A DNA stretch of 64,000 nt. Source: Candidatus Gemmiger faecigallinarum. GTDB taxonomy: Bacteria; Bacillota; Clostridia; Oscillospirales; Ruminococcaceae. The stretch is from positions 1 to 64,000 of the forward strand of contig DWVD01000079.1 of assembly GCA_019120395.1 (NCBI GenBank), read 5' to 3'. A model generated the notes under the pieces. It made no database searches, was not told the origin of the DNA, and saw nothing but the letters and a program-made list of their open reading frames with translations. The position numbers were made by a program, and so were the translations under genes. How positions within the stretch are numbered: the first letter of the stretch is position 1; each line of letters begins with the position of its first letter. Below, one piece after another: positions 1-8,136 of the stretch.

Positions 1-141
1 CTCGTAGAACAGCGTGGCCAGCTTTTTGCGGGCGGCCACATCCTGATAGGCGGCAGGGTCCCGGGCGATGCGGTCGGCCAGATCCATCAGCCGCGTGGTC
101 TCCTCCAGTGTAAAGTCCAGCGGGTCGATCAAATGTCTCAT
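1..141 (-). CDS. pyrB: Aspartate carbamoyltransferase, N-terminal fragment
   Basis: Only the first 47 codons lie in the window; the gene continues past base 1. The N-terminus MRHLIDPLDFTLEE followed by ...LATLFYE matches the start of clostridial PyrB, where LFYEPSTRTR comes next. PyrB makes N-carbamoyl-aspartate in pyrimidine synthesis. An AAGGAAG ribosome site sits about 8 nt upstream of the ATG at 141. It is missing from the ORF track because it is cut by the window edge. The GntR-type regulator gene lies 66 nt upstream on the same strand, so the two could be cotranscribed. Confidence 0.85.
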   Translation of the reverse strand, partial: MRHLIDPLDFTLEETTRLMDLADRIARDPAAYQDVAARKKLATLFYE

Positions 142-207
142 GGGCAGCTTCCTTTCCGTTTTTCACTCCGATTTTCAAATTTCCAGATCTCGTTTGCCTG
201 TATCTGC

Positions 208-960
208 TCACATCAGCTTGCGCACGATGGAGAAATCGAAAAAGTCCGTATAGTAGGTGTTGCAGTGCAGGATCGGCCGGCACAGACGGGAGTAAAACGT
301 CTCGTCCAGCATCAAAAGCGCCTGGCTTTCGCCGCAAGAAAGCAGCCGCCGCACCTGTGCGTCGCCCGTCACCGCGCGGATGTGCGCCACCGTACTGGCG
401 GTCTGCTGGCCGGCAGCTTCCTCCAGCAGGTCGAACACCGGGCGGGACAGATCCATCTTTGCCAGCTTGTTCTGGTCGAACAGCGCCAGCGGGATGGCGT
501 CGCTGGAATAGATGACCGGCACGTCGTCGGCAAACACCCGACGATGGATGCGCAATACCGTGTCGCCGGCGCGGATGCCCAGGCTCTCGGCCAGCGGAGC
601 GTCCGCGGCCTCTCTGGTGACGTCCAGATGGTCGGAGCGCGGCTCGCAGCCCCTGGCGCGGATCATGCTGTAAAACTCCAGCTTGTGGTCGGCGCGGTTT
701 TCCAGCGCCACCACATCCCGGTTGACGACGGTGCCGATGCCCCGCACCCGCTCCACAAAGCCTTCCCGTTCCAGCTCGCTCAATGCGTCGCGCACCACGG
801 TGCGGCTGACACCCAGCTGGGCGGCCAGTTCCACCTCGGCGGGCAGGCGGTCCTGCCCGGCGTAGCGGCCGGTTTTCAGTTCGGCGGCCAGCCGTTCCAC
901 CACCTTGGCGGACATCAGCTCGCCGCCCAGACGGGCGTTGGGGTCGGTGTGTTTCTTCAT
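208..960 (-). CDS. GntR-family transcriptional regulator with UTRA domain
   Basis: 250 aa from ATG 960; the longer track ORF starts upstream of a -10 box and is not credible. Residues about 15-80 form a winged-helix DNA-binding domain (LPAEVELAAQLGVSRTVVRDAL, FVERVRGIGTVV). The rest is a UTRA ligand-binding domain as in HutC/FarR-type GntR proteins, with IHRRVFADDVPVIY and the end TYYTDFFDFSIVRK. These usually sense sugars, amino acids or phosphonates; the effector cannot be read here. It lies between nth and pyrB on the same strand, with its own extended -10 promoter. Confidence 0.88.
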   Translation of the reverse strand: MKKHTDPNARLGGELMSAKVVERLAAELKTGRYAGQDRLPAEVELAAQLGVSRTVVRDALSELEREGFVERVRGIGTVVNRDVVALENRADHKLEFYSMIRARGCEPRSDHLDVTREAADAPLAESLGIRAGDTVLRIHRRVFADDVPVIYSSDAIPLALFDQNKLAKMDLSRPVFDLLEEAAGQQTASTVAHIRAVTGDAQVRRLLSCGESQALLMLDETFYSRLCRPILHCNTYYTDFFDFSIVRKLM

Positions 961-993
961 GCGGTTCGGTCCTTTGTCTTTGCGGTTTTTTCC

Positions 994-1004
994 ATTATAG
1001 CACA
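994..1004 (-). promoter_or_regulatory. Extended -10 promoter of the GntR regulator
   Basis: On the minus strand the sequence reads TG-C-TATAAT, an extended -10, 34 nt before the ATG. No good -35 is visible 17 nt upstream (ATGGTA). Confidence 0.5.
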
Positions 1005-1046
1005 TGCCGCCGGTTTTACCATGCCCTGCGGCGCGGATGCCCCGGT

Positions 1047-1727
1047 TTACTGCTGCGTTTCTGCCTGCCGGGGCGCGGCCGGGGCCAGGCCGTTCTCGCC
1101 GGCATAGCGGCAGACGTCCGCCAGGCAGCAGCGCTCGCAGTAAGGCTTTGTGCGGGCGGTGCAGACGTCCCGGCCATGGTGGACCAGACGGTGGCAGAAA
1201 TCGCTGCCCTCCTCCGGCGGAATGATCTTCCACAGGGCCATCTCCACCTTTTTGGGTTCCTTGATGTTGTCCACCAGGCCGATGCGGTTGCACAGGCGGA
1301 TGCAGTGGGTGTCGGTGACGATGGCCGGCTTGCCGAACACGTCGCCCATGATCAGGTTGGCGCTTTTGCGGCCGACGCCCGGCAGCTTGAGCAGCTCGTC
1401 GAAAGTCTGGGGAATGCCGCAGTCATACTCGTCCCGCAGCATCCGCATACAGGCCGAAATGTCCCGCGCCTTGCTACGGCCCAGACCGCAGGGGCGGACG
1501 ATCTCCTCGATCTCCTCCGGCGTGGCGGCGGCCAGCGCGGCGACATTGGGGTATTTGGCAAACAGCTCCTGCACCACCACATTCACCCTGGCGTCGGTGC
1601 ACTGGGCGGCCAGGCGCACTTCCACCAGCAGCTGCCAGGCGTGGTCGTAGTCCAGCGTACATTCGGCCAGCGGGTACTGCTGTTTCAGCCGCTCGATACA
1701 CACCAGGGCCAGTTCCTTTTTTGTCAT
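1047..1727 (-). CDS. nth: Endonuclease III
   Basis: 226 aa from ATG 1727, with AAAAGGC just upstream; usual length for Nth. It is a DNA glycosylase/AP lyase of base excision repair. The helix-hairpin-helix LPGVGRKSAN carries the catalytic Lys at about residue 121, and VTDTHCIRL carries the catalytic Asp at about 139. Four cysteines near the C-terminus (about 189, 197, 200, 206) form the 4Fe-4S site, spaced C-x7-C-x2-C-x5-C, one residue longer in the first gap than in E. coli. Divergent from rarA, with their starts about 150 nt apart. Confidence 0.95.
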   Translation of the reverse strand: MTKKELALVCIERLKQQYPLAECTLDYDHAWQLLVEVRLAAQCTDARVNVVVQELFAKYPNVAALAAATPEEIEEIVRPCGLGRSKARDISACMRMLRDEYDCGIPQTFDELLKLPGVGRKSANLIMGDVFGKPAIVTDTHCIRLCNRIGLVDNIKEPKKVEMALWKIIPPEEGSDFCHRLVHHGRDVCTARTKPYCERCCLADVCRYAGENGLAPAAPRQAETQQ

Positions 1728-1789
1728 GCCTTTTTCACGTTCCTCTCCGGCAGGCGGGCGGCGCATCCGCGGCGCCCGGACTTCCCTGG

Positions 1790-1818
1790 TTGATTCTACC
1801 ACGCCGCTGCGCTATAAT
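1790..1818 (+). promoter_or_regulatory. Sigma-A promoter of rarA
   Basis: TTGATT, 17-nt spacer, TATAAT, ending 55 nt before the rarA start codon. Confidence 0.75.
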
Positions 1819-1873
1819 GCAAGTAATGCGCCCAAAATCCGGGCGGCACCCACAACACCGGCAGGAGGGCAAC

Positions 1874-3139
1874 ATGGAACCACTGGCACAGCGGCTGCGG
1901 CCGCGCACGCTGGACGAGGTATGCGGCCAGCAGCATCTTTTGGGGAAGGACAAGGTGTTCCGCCGCACCATCGACAGCGGCCGCATCCCCAACATGATCT
2001 TTTACGGGCCTTCCGGCGTGGGCAAGACCACCGTGGCGGGCATCATCGCCCAAAACAGCGGCATGCACCTGCACAAGCTCAACGGCACCACCGCCTCCAC
2101 CGGCGACATCAAAGCGGTGCTGGCCGATGTGGGCACCCTGGCCGGCGAGGGCGGTATCCTTTTGTATCTGGACGAGATCCAGTATTTCAACAAGCGGCAG
2201 CAGCAGAGCTTGCTGGAATGCATCGAGCAGGGCACCGTGACGCTGATCGCCTCCACCACCGAAAATCCCTATTTTTACATCTATAACGCCCTGCTCTCCC
2301 GCTGCACCGTGTTCGAGTTCAAGCAGCTGAACGCGCAGGATATTGCGCAGGGTCTGCAAAATGCCGCCGCACGACTGGGCATCGAACAGAACTGCAAGAT
2401 CGATATGGCCCCTGATGCGCTGGACTATCTGGCGCACAGCGCCGGCGGCGATATGCGCAAGGCGCTGGGTAACCTGGAATTCGCCGTGACCGCCGCGCCG
2501 GTGCAGGACGGCTGCCGTACGGTGACGCTGGACATGGTGCAGCAGGTGGCCCAGCATACCGCCATGCGCTACGACCGGCAGGGCGACGACCATTACGACA
2601 TCATCTCCGCATATCAGAAGTCGATGCGCGGCTCCGACCCGGATGCGGCGCTGCATTACCTGGCCCGGCTGCTGGAGGCCGGGGATCTGGTATCCGCCTG
2701 CCGCCGCCTGATGGTCACCGCCTGCGAGGATGTGGGGCTTGCTTACCCGCAGATCATCCCCATCGTCAAAGCCGCTGTGGACGCCGCCAACATGCTGGGC
2801 CTGCCGGAAGCTCAGCTGCCGCTGGCAGACGCCGTGGTGCTGGTGGCCACCAGCCCGAAATCCAACACCGCCCACACGGCGCTGAACGCCGCCACGGCGG
2901 ACGTGCAGGCCGGCAAAACCGGCCCCATCCCCCGGCAGCTGCAAAACAAGCACTACGACGGCGAGGACGCCGCCGTCAAGGGCCAGCATTACAAATATGC
3001 CCACGATTACCCCGGCCATTGGGTGGAGCAGCAGTATCTGCCCGATGTGCTGAAGGACGCCCGCTATTACACCTACGGGGACAACAAGCTGGAACAGGCG
3101 GCCGCCGCGTATTGGCATCGGATCAAGGGCAAGCCGTGA
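1874..3139 (+). CDS. rarA: Replication-associated recombination ATPase RarA (MgsA)
   Basis: 421 aa from ATG 1874, behind CAGGAGGGC; the track ORF reaches upstream through the promoter and nth, so the shorter start is chosen. It is a clamp-loader-type AAA+ ATPase acting at stalled forks. Walker A GPSGVGKT is at about 45-52, Walker B LLYLDEIQ at about 97-103, sensor 1 ASTTENP follows, and the C-terminal half is the tetramerisation domain (MRKALGNLEFA..., ACEDVGLAYP). Length and order are normal for RarA/MgsA. It is monocistronic and divergent from nth. Confidence 0.95.
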   Translation: MEPLAQRLRPRTLDEVCGQQHLLGKDKVFRRTIDSGRIPNMIFYGPSGVGKTTVAGIIAQNSGMHLHKLNGTTASTGDIKAVLADVGTLAGEGGILLYLDEIQYFNKRQQQSLLECIEQGTVTLIASTTENPYFYIYNALLSRCTVFEFKQLNAQDIAQGLQNAAARLGIEQNCKIDMAPDALDYLAHSAGGDMRKALGNLEFAVTAAPVQDGCRTVTLDMVQQVAQHTAMRYDRQGDDHYDIISAYQKSMRGSDPDAALHYLARLLEAGDLVSACRRLMVTACEDVGLAYPQIIPIVKAAVDAANMLGLPEAQLPLADAVVLVATSPKSNTAHTALNAATADVQAGKTGPIPRQLQNKHYDGEDAAVKGQHYKYAHDYPGHWVEQQYLPDVLKDARYYTYGDNKLEQAAAAYWHRIKGKP

Positions 3140-3386
3140 CAGATTGGCTGTGCCGTGTTTCATTTTTTCTTTTTTTGTAAATTTTTCAAGACATCCGCCC
3201 TATTGTGCGAAACAATACGATACGTATCTTTACAACCGGTACAGGAAACCGCTTTCCGCGCCAAAGTGCATGCCGTTTTGCCGTATTTTTTTCATCGGAG
3301 GCAGGTTTTGGGCGTGTTTCGTTCACGCCGCCGCTTGTTTTTTCGGCGGCCATGCCGCGTTCCCGCCCCCTCTCCGCCTTTTTATG

Positions 3387-3440
3387 TCCGCCTGCGAACA
3401 GCCGGGTCCTCGCCTGCCGACCGCGGGCGGATCTTTTTTT
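3387..3440 (+). terminator. Intrinsic terminator in the rarA-fur interval
   Basis: The 10-bp stem TCCGCCTGCG/CGCGGGCGGA (one G-T pair) is followed by TC and seven T. It lies 250 nt past rarA, so it either ends rarA read-through or ends an RNA made from the interval. Confidence 0.6.
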
Positions 3441-3728
3441 GCAAAAAGTACGCCGCCGGCCGGAGCGCGCCGTCGGCATGCGTTCTGCCGTTTTCCGCCG
3501 CTGCAAAAGCCGCTTTTGGCAGGCGCTGTCGGTCGCCAAAATTTAGGACAGATCAGGACAGGCGCGGCCTGACGTCTTTTCCGCCTTCGCTGCGCATTCC
3601 CGGTCCGGCAGTTTCCTTTGCGTTTTTGCCGCGATCTCCCCTGCGGTTTGCATGCATACAGGCAGCATACAGGAAACGTTCCTTTATACAACGAAAGTAC
3701 ATATTGCTTCCGTTCTTACACTGAACGG

Positions 3729-3756
3729 TTGTACAATTTTCAGAACGTAATATAAT
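3729..3756 (+). promoter_or_regulatory. Upstream promoter of the Fur-family gene
   Basis: TTGTAC, 16-nt spacer, TATAAT in the AT-rich block. Confidence 0.5.
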
Positions 3757-3822
3757 TTCGCTGTTTCGTTATCTATTTTTTAAAACTTAACCGTTTTCAC
3801 ATATTTATCACATTTTGACAGG

Positions 3823-3851
3823 TTGACAAATAGATAGATAATTATTACAAT
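3823..3851 (+). promoter_or_regulatory. Main promoter of the Fur-family gene
   Basis: Perfect TTGACA, 17-nt spacer, TACAAT. The region GATAATTATT...ATATAATC around the -10 is an imperfect AT-rich dyad of the general look of Fur/PerR boxes, so autoregulation is possible (inference). Confidence 0.7.
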
Positions 3852-3984
3852 TCATATATAATCTTTTAAGATGGCTATTGTGCATTTATAGCTTTGGTTT
3901 CGAATTGGTTTTCTAAATCGGAGTCTGGGAATATAAAGTATATAAATGGTTCAGGAAACAAGTACAGCAAAAGGAGACAAACCC

Positions 3985-4365
3985 ATGCGTTACTCACATC
4001 AGCGCGAATTGATCTTAAAAGAGGTGCTTTCCCGCACCGATCATCCCACGGCAGAGCAGATCTGCACTTCTCTGCGCGAGGTCTGCCCGCGGCTCAGCCT
4101 TGGCACCGTTTACCGCGACCTGAATACTCTGGTCGAGATCGGTAAAGTTCGCCGGGTCTCCATCCCCGGCGAAGCGGACCGTTTTGACGGTGAGCTTGGC
4201 GTACATCAAAATCTTTTCTGCCGCAAATGCCGCAAGGTCGTCAGCCTGCCTATCCAGGAAGATGAACTGCGCGCCCTTGCCACATCCTGCCCGGACGTCA
4301 AGGTCGAAAATTATTTTCTGACCTTGTTCGGCCTTTGCAGCGAATGTGCCAAACAGGAAAACTGA
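3985..4365 (+). CDS. Fur/PerR-family metal-dependent regulator
   Basis: 126 aa from ATG 3985, behind AAAAGGAGAC. Winged helix at residues 1-60 (HPTAEQIC, SLGTVYRDLNTLVE), then a dimerisation domain. The structural zinc site is intact: CRKC (79, 82) and CSEC (118, 121). Of the five PerR-type regulatory ligands, His20, Asp68 and His74 are present, but the second His of HxH is Asn76 (HQN) and the Asp of VDF is Ser87. It is therefore Fur-superfamily, most PerR-like in layout, with a changed sensing site. Whether it reads peroxide, iron or zinc cannot be told. Monocistronic, ended by a hairpin terminator. Confidence 0.85.
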   Translation: MRYSHQRELILKEVLSRTDHPTAEQICTSLREVCPRLSLGTVYRDLNTLVEIGKVRRVSIPGEADRFDGELGVHQNLFCRKCRKVVSLPIQEDELRALATSCPDVKVENYFLTLFGLCSECAKQEN

Positions 4366-4387
4366 AACCATTGCTGACCCAGCGCAG

Positions 4388-4436
4388 GGCCCGGTATTCC
4401 TTCCTCCGGAAGGCATGCCGGGTCCTGTTGTTTTTT
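4388..4436 (+). terminator. Terminator of the Fur-family gene
   Basis: The stem GGCCCGGTATTCCTTCC/GGAAGGCATGCCGGGTCC has a 3-nt loop and is followed by TGTTGTTTTTT. Confidence 0.8.
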
Positions 4437-4598
4437 GCCCAATGCTTAATTGGGCTCCTCCCCGCATATAAGTAAAACAGTTCGCCGGGCACGAACGGTA
4501 TCCCCAGAAAAAACGACTGTCCGGCGCAAACCTGCCAGAATACGGCAGCACGATGCGCGAGCATCGCCGTATTGCGAGATCGGGGGAGGTGTTTGAAA

Positions 4599-5882
4599 TT
4601 GCGTCGTACAGCCGCTGCGGCGCTGACCGCGCTGTGCGCGGCGGCGATGGGGCTTTCGCTGCTGTTGTTGCCCCTTTTGCTGGGGCCTGCGCCGCACAGC
4701 CCCGCCGTCACCCCCGAGTCCGCCGCGCCGTCCGGCAGCCCCGCCACCGCGGCCCCCGACCCAGCAGAGGGATCGACGGGCAATCCGCAGCCATACCGCG
4801 CCATCTGGCTCTCCTATCTGGAATGGCAGACGGTCGATTTTTCTTCGCAGGACAGCTTTACCCGGGACATTTCCTCCATGCTGGACAACTGCGCCGCCCT
4901 GGGCGCAACGGTCGTGATCGCCCATGTGCGGCCTTTCGGTGATGCGCTGTACCCCAGCAGGCTGTTCCCTTTCAGCCATTTGTGCACCGGCGTCCAGGGG
5001 AAGTCCCCCGGCTTTGATCCGCTGGCTGTCCTGGTGCGGGAAGCCCACGCCAGGGGGCTAGAAGCGGAAGCCTGGATCAACCCGTATCGCCTGCAGTCGG
5101 GCGGCATGCCGGAACAGCTTTGCGAGACAGGCCTTGCCGGGCAGCACCCGGAATGGGTGCGGGAAGCTTCCGGCGGTTTATGGCTCTCCCCCGCCCTTGC
5201 CGAAGTCCGGGAGTATATTGCCGCCGGCGTGCAGGAACTGTGCGAGGACTACGATATAGACGGCATACACTTTGACGATTATTTTTACCCTACCACAGAC
5301 GAAAGCATCGACGCCGGGGAATACGCCGAATACCGCCGGGCCGGCGGCGCCATGACGCTGGACGACTGGCGGCGCGGCAACGTGACCGCCCTTGTGCAGC
5401 GCTGTTGGGAGATCGCCCACGAATATGGGGTCCGGTTTGGGATATCTCCGCAGGGAAACCTTGAAAACAACTATACGTCGCAGTACAGCGACGTTGGACT
5501 CTGGCTGAGCGAGCCTGGCTATGTGGACTATCTGATGCCGCAGATCTACTGGGGCATGGAATACACTCAGGACGGGAGCGACGCCATGGCTCTGCCCAAC
5601 TGTCTGGCGGCCTGGCAGGCATTGCCGCGCGACCCGGCCGTACAGCTTTACGTCGGGCTGGGGGCATATCGGATCGGCGATGGGGACGGCGCCGACGGGG
5701 AAGCCGCTCTCCGCGAATGGCAATGCGGCAGCGCGCTGGCCGAGCAGGCGTCCTATCTTGCCGCACAGGGCGTCGACGGCGCGGGACTGTACCGTTACGA
5801 CTCGCTGTTTCGCAACACGGCATGGCCGGAACTGGCAGAGCTGGAATGTCAGGCGCTACGCACGCTCTGGGCGGGCGGCTGA
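4599..5882 (+). CDS. Exported GHL10-type glycoside hydrolase-like protein (DUF187/YngK)
   Basis: 427 aa if translation starts at TTG 4599, placed 7 nt after GGGGGAGGTG; ATG 4572 lies before this ribosome site and is less likely. The N-terminus MRRTAAAALTALCAAAMGLSL is a signal peptide or anchor, followed by an Ala/Pro/Ser linker to about residue 65. The remainder is the TIM-barrel family of YngK-like proteins: AIWLSYLEWQ, VIAHVRPFGDALYPS, GLEAEAWINPYR, IDGIHFDDYFYPT, GISPQGNLENNY, DYLMPQIYWG. The family is thought to act on cell-surface glycans; substrate unknown. No lipobox Cys is evident. Confidence 0.85.
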   Translation: MRRTAAAALTALCAAAMGLSLLLLPLLLGPAPHSPAVTPESAAPSGSPATAAPDPAEGSTGNPQPYRAIWLSYLEWQTVDFSSQDSFTRDISSMLDNCAALGATVVIAHVRPFGDALYPSRLFPFSHLCTGVQGKSPGFDPLAVLVREAHARGLEAEAWINPYRLQSGGMPEQLCETGLAGQHPEWVREASGGLWLSPALAEVREYIAAGVQELCEDYDIDGIHFDDYFYPTTDESIDAGEYAEYRRAGGAMTLDDWRRGNVTALVQRCWEIAHEYGVRFGISPQGNLENNYTSQYSDVGLWLSEPGYVDYLMPQIYWGMEYTQDGSDAMALPNCLAAWQALPRDPAVQLYVGLGAYRIGDGDGADGEAALREWQCGSALAEQASYLAAQGVDGAGLYRYDSLFRNTAWPELAELECQALRTLWAGG

Positions 5883-5902
5883 AGCCGTGCCCGCCAGATA
5901 AA

Positions 5903-5931
5903 TTGCATTTGCCGTATCCATGTGTTAAACT
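5903..5931 (+). promoter_or_regulatory. Promoter of the esterase gene
   Basis: TTGCAT, 17-nt spacer, TAAACT, about 30 nt before the start codon. Confidence 0.5.
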
Positions 5932-5963
5932 CAGGAGGAAGTGAATTTTAGGGGGTATCGCAA

Positions 5964-6728
5964 ATGGTAACGTACTGGAATGTTACCGTGCCCGGGGTGA
6001 ACGGCCCGGAGGAGCGCCGAGCCTATCTGTATCTTCCGGCCTGCTACGACGCCGAACCGCAGCGCCGTTTTCCTGTCCTGTATATGTTTGACGGGCACAA
6101 TGTTTTCTTTGACAGTCATGCCACTTACGGCAAATGCTGGGGGATGAAGGAATACCTGGACGCCACCGCCACGCCGCTGATCGTCGCCGCAGTCGAATGC
6201 AACCACGGCCCCAACAACGAGCGCCTGTCCGAGTACACGCCCTACCCCTTCCGCAATCCGCGCTTTGGAAATGTCAGCGCTTACGGGCACGAGACCATGG
6301 AATGGTTCGTCCGCCAGTTCAAGCCCGAAATCGACCGGCAAACGCGGACGCTGCCGGACCGGCGGCATACCTTCATCGGCGGAAGTTCCATGGGCGGGCT
6401 GATGGCCTTGTATGCCGTAATGGAGTACAACCATGTGTTTTCCCGCGCCGCCGCGCTCTCCCCTTCCCTGTGGGTCTCCCCCCGGGGGCTGGCAGATACG
6501 CTGGCCAGCTCACGGCTGGGACCTTCCACCGTTGTGTACATGGACTATGGCGCGCGGGAACTTTCGAACCACAGCGCCATGCGTTCCGAGTTTGCAGCGC
6601 TTTGCAGCCGCCTGCTGGACCGCCATGTCCTGCTGACCGCACGCATCGTGCCCGGCGGCCAGCACTGCGAGGCCAGCTGGGAACGCCAGCTTCCCTTTGC
6701 GGTTTCAGCCCTAATGTACGGACTATGA
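5964..6728 (+). CDS. Alpha/beta-hydrolase, putative esterase family
   Basis: 254 aa from ATG 5964, with GGGGGT upstream. It has the fold of the enterochelin-esterase-like PF00756 group: FPVLYMFDGHNVFFD near residues 36-50, nucleophile elbow GGSSMGG with Ser at about 142, LSPSLWVSP, and a catalytic His in PGGQHCEASW near 230. No signal peptide, so cytoplasmic. Likely hydrolyses an ester or acyl group; the substrate cannot be read. Followed by a hairpin terminator, so monocistronic. Confidence 0.82.
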   Translation: MVTYWNVTVPGVNGPEERRAYLYLPACYDAEPQRRFPVLYMFDGHNVFFDSHATYGKCWGMKEYLDATATPLIVAAVECNHGPNNERLSEYTPYPFRNPRFGNVSAYGHETMEWFVRQFKPEIDRQTRTLPDRRHTFIGGSSMGGLMALYAVMEYNHVFSRAAALSPSLWVSPRGLADTLASSRLGPSTVVYMDYGARELSNHSAMRSEFAALCSRLLDRHVLLTARIVPGGQHCEASWERQLPFAVSALMYGL

Positions 6729-6776
6729 CATTGCCCAAACACGGCTTTCCCCGCCAGGGACCATCAATTTTCTGCC

Positions 6777-6804
6777 GGCTCCGCCACAGGCGGGGCCTTT
6801 GTTG
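6777..6804 (+). terminator. Terminator after the esterase gene
   Basis: GGCTCCGCC/GGCGGGGCC stem with a 3-nt loop followed by TTTGTTG. Confidence 0.65.
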
Positions 6805-6834
6805 TGCAAAAGCGACAGATTTGCATTTCCCCCT

Positions 6835-6863
6835 TTGCAAAGCCGTCCGACAGATGCTATAAT
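6835..6863 (+). promoter_or_regulatory. Promoter of pta
   Basis: TTGCAA, 17-nt spacer, TATAAT; start codon 68 nt further on. Confidence 0.75.
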
Positions 6864-6931
6864 CAAAATATCCAGAAGAAAAGGCTGTTTTTTTGTGAAA
6901 CACGCCGCAACTGATCGGAGGTATACAGTAG

Positions 6932-7897
6932 ATGGATATTTTTGAACGCTTTGAGAACCAGCTGCGGGAAACGCCCCGTACCATCGTCTTTACCGAAGGC
7001 ACCGACGCCCGTATCCTCAGCGCGGCCAGCCGCCTGCTGGCAAACGGCGTGCTGAATGTGATCCTGCTGGCTGCGCCCGACGCCGTCAAAAAAGCTGCCG
7101 AGGAGGGTGGCTTCGACGTGAGCAAGGCCACCGTCATCGACCCCGCCAACTACGAAGGCTTCGACGAGATGGTCGCCCAGATGGTCGCCCTGCGCAAGGG
7201 CAAGATGACCGAGGAGCAGTGCCGCGCCGCGCTGAGCAAGAGCAACTACTTTGGCACCATGCTGGTCAAAATGGGCAAGGCCGACTGCCTGCTGGGCGGC
7301 GCCACCTACTCCACCGCCGACACCGTCCGCCCCGCCCTGCAGCTGATCAAGTGCAAGCCCGGCGTCAAGTCGGTCAGCAGCTGCTTTATCCTGATGCGCG
7401 GCGAGGAATGCCTTGCCATGGGCGACTGCGCCATCAACATCGAGCCGGCTGAGGACGACATCGTCGAAATCACCCTGCAGACCGCCGAGACCGCCAAGGT
7501 TTTCGGCATCGACCCGCGCGTGGCGCTGCTGAGCTATTCCACCTTCGGTTCCGGTAAGGGCGACAGCGTGGACAAGATGCACAATGCCACCGCCCGCGTC
7601 AAGGAACTGGCCCCTGATCTGAAGGTGGACGGCGAGCTGCAGTTTGACGCCGCCGTCGCCCCGGAGGTCGGCCAGCTGAAAGCCCCCGGCAGCAAGGTGG
7701 CCGGCTACGCCAACACCTTCGTCTTCCCCGACATCAACGCCGGAAACATCGGCTACAAGATCGCCCAGCGGCTGGGCGGCTTTGAGGCTTACGGCCCCAT
7801 CCTGCAGGGCCTGAACGCCCCCATCAACGACCTGTCCCGCGGTTGCAACGCTGAGGAGGTCTACAAGATGTCGCTGATCACCGCCGCGCTGATCTGA
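6932..7897 (+). CDS. pta: Phosphate acetyltransferase
   Basis: 321 aa from ATG 6932, behind GGAGGTATACAGT; the length fits the short single-domain Pta. It interconverts acetyl-CoA and acetyl phosphate in fermentation. Typical sequence: VFTEGTDARILSAASRL at the N-terminus, NYFGTMLVKMGKADCLLGGA, LLSYSTFGSGKG, and FPDINAGNIGYKIAQRLGG near the C-terminus. The related phosphate butyryltransferase is shorter and lacks several of these segments. No ackA is adjacent; pta stands alone between its own promoter and a strong terminator. Confidence 0.93.
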   Translation: MDIFERFENQLRETPRTIVFTEGTDARILSAASRLLANGVLNVILLAAPDAVKKAAEEGGFDVSKATVIDPANYEGFDEMVAQMVALRKGKMTEEQCRAALSKSNYFGTMLVKMGKADCLLGGATYSTADTVRPALQLIKCKPGVKSVSSCFILMRGEECLAMGDCAINIEPAEDDIVEITLQTAETAKVFGIDPRVALLSYSTFGSGKGDSVDKMHNATARVKELAPDLKVDGELQFDAAVAPEVGQLKAPGSKVAGYANTFVFPDINAGNIGYKIAQRLGGFEAYGPILQGLNAPINDLSRGCNAEEVYKMSLITAALI

Positions 7898-7905
7898 CCT
7901 GCACA

Positions 7906-7945
7906 GAAAAACGGAGGACGCCCACGGGCAGTCCTCCGTTTTTTG
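7906..7945 (+). terminator. Terminator of pta
   Basis: AAAAACGGAGGAC/GTCCTCCGTTTTTT inverted repeat around a GC-rich loop. Confidence 0.85.
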
Positions 7946-8041
7946 CCGGAAATCACTCGTCAGTCGAGCGGTTCCCCAAAAGGCTTCTGCGGCCGGCATA
8001 CGTGACATGTGCCGCTCGTATTTCAGGGATTCCCCCGTCTC

Positions 8042-8068
8042 TGCCCCGGCTTTGCCGGGGCATTTTTG
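8042..8068 (+). terminator. Second + strand terminator after pta
   Basis: Perfect 9-bp stem TGCCCCGGC/GCCGGGGCA, 3-nt loop, then TTTTT. Confidence 0.65.
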
Positions 8069-8075
8069 CGCAGCA

Positions 8076-8123
8076 GATAAAAAGCAGCCCCGCCGTACCG
8101 GGTTTCCGGCACGGCGAGGCTGC
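8076..8123 (-). terminator. Terminator of guaB
   Basis: On the minus strand GCAGCCTCGCCGTGCCGG pairs with its near-perfect complement and is followed by TTTTTATC, just after the guaB stop. Confidence 0.8.
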
Positions 8124-8136
8124 GCAGGCCATCCGA

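Larger units (their letters stand above)
3140..3984. other. 845-nt gene-free region before the Fur-family gene
   Basis: The ORFs here overlap each other in several frames, have no ribosome sites and resemble no family. The first 450 nt are T-rich on the + strand with several GC-rich hairpins, the last of which is terminator-like. From about 3710 the composition changes to strongly AT-rich and holds two + strand promoters. No tRNA or known RNA family is recognised. Confidence 0.6.

Noticed and set aside
3144-3724. Overlapping ORFs of 113-189 aa after rarA
   Set aside because: They overlap in several frames on both strands, lack ribosome sites and have Arg/Ser/Phe-rich composition typical of non-coding GC-rich DNA.
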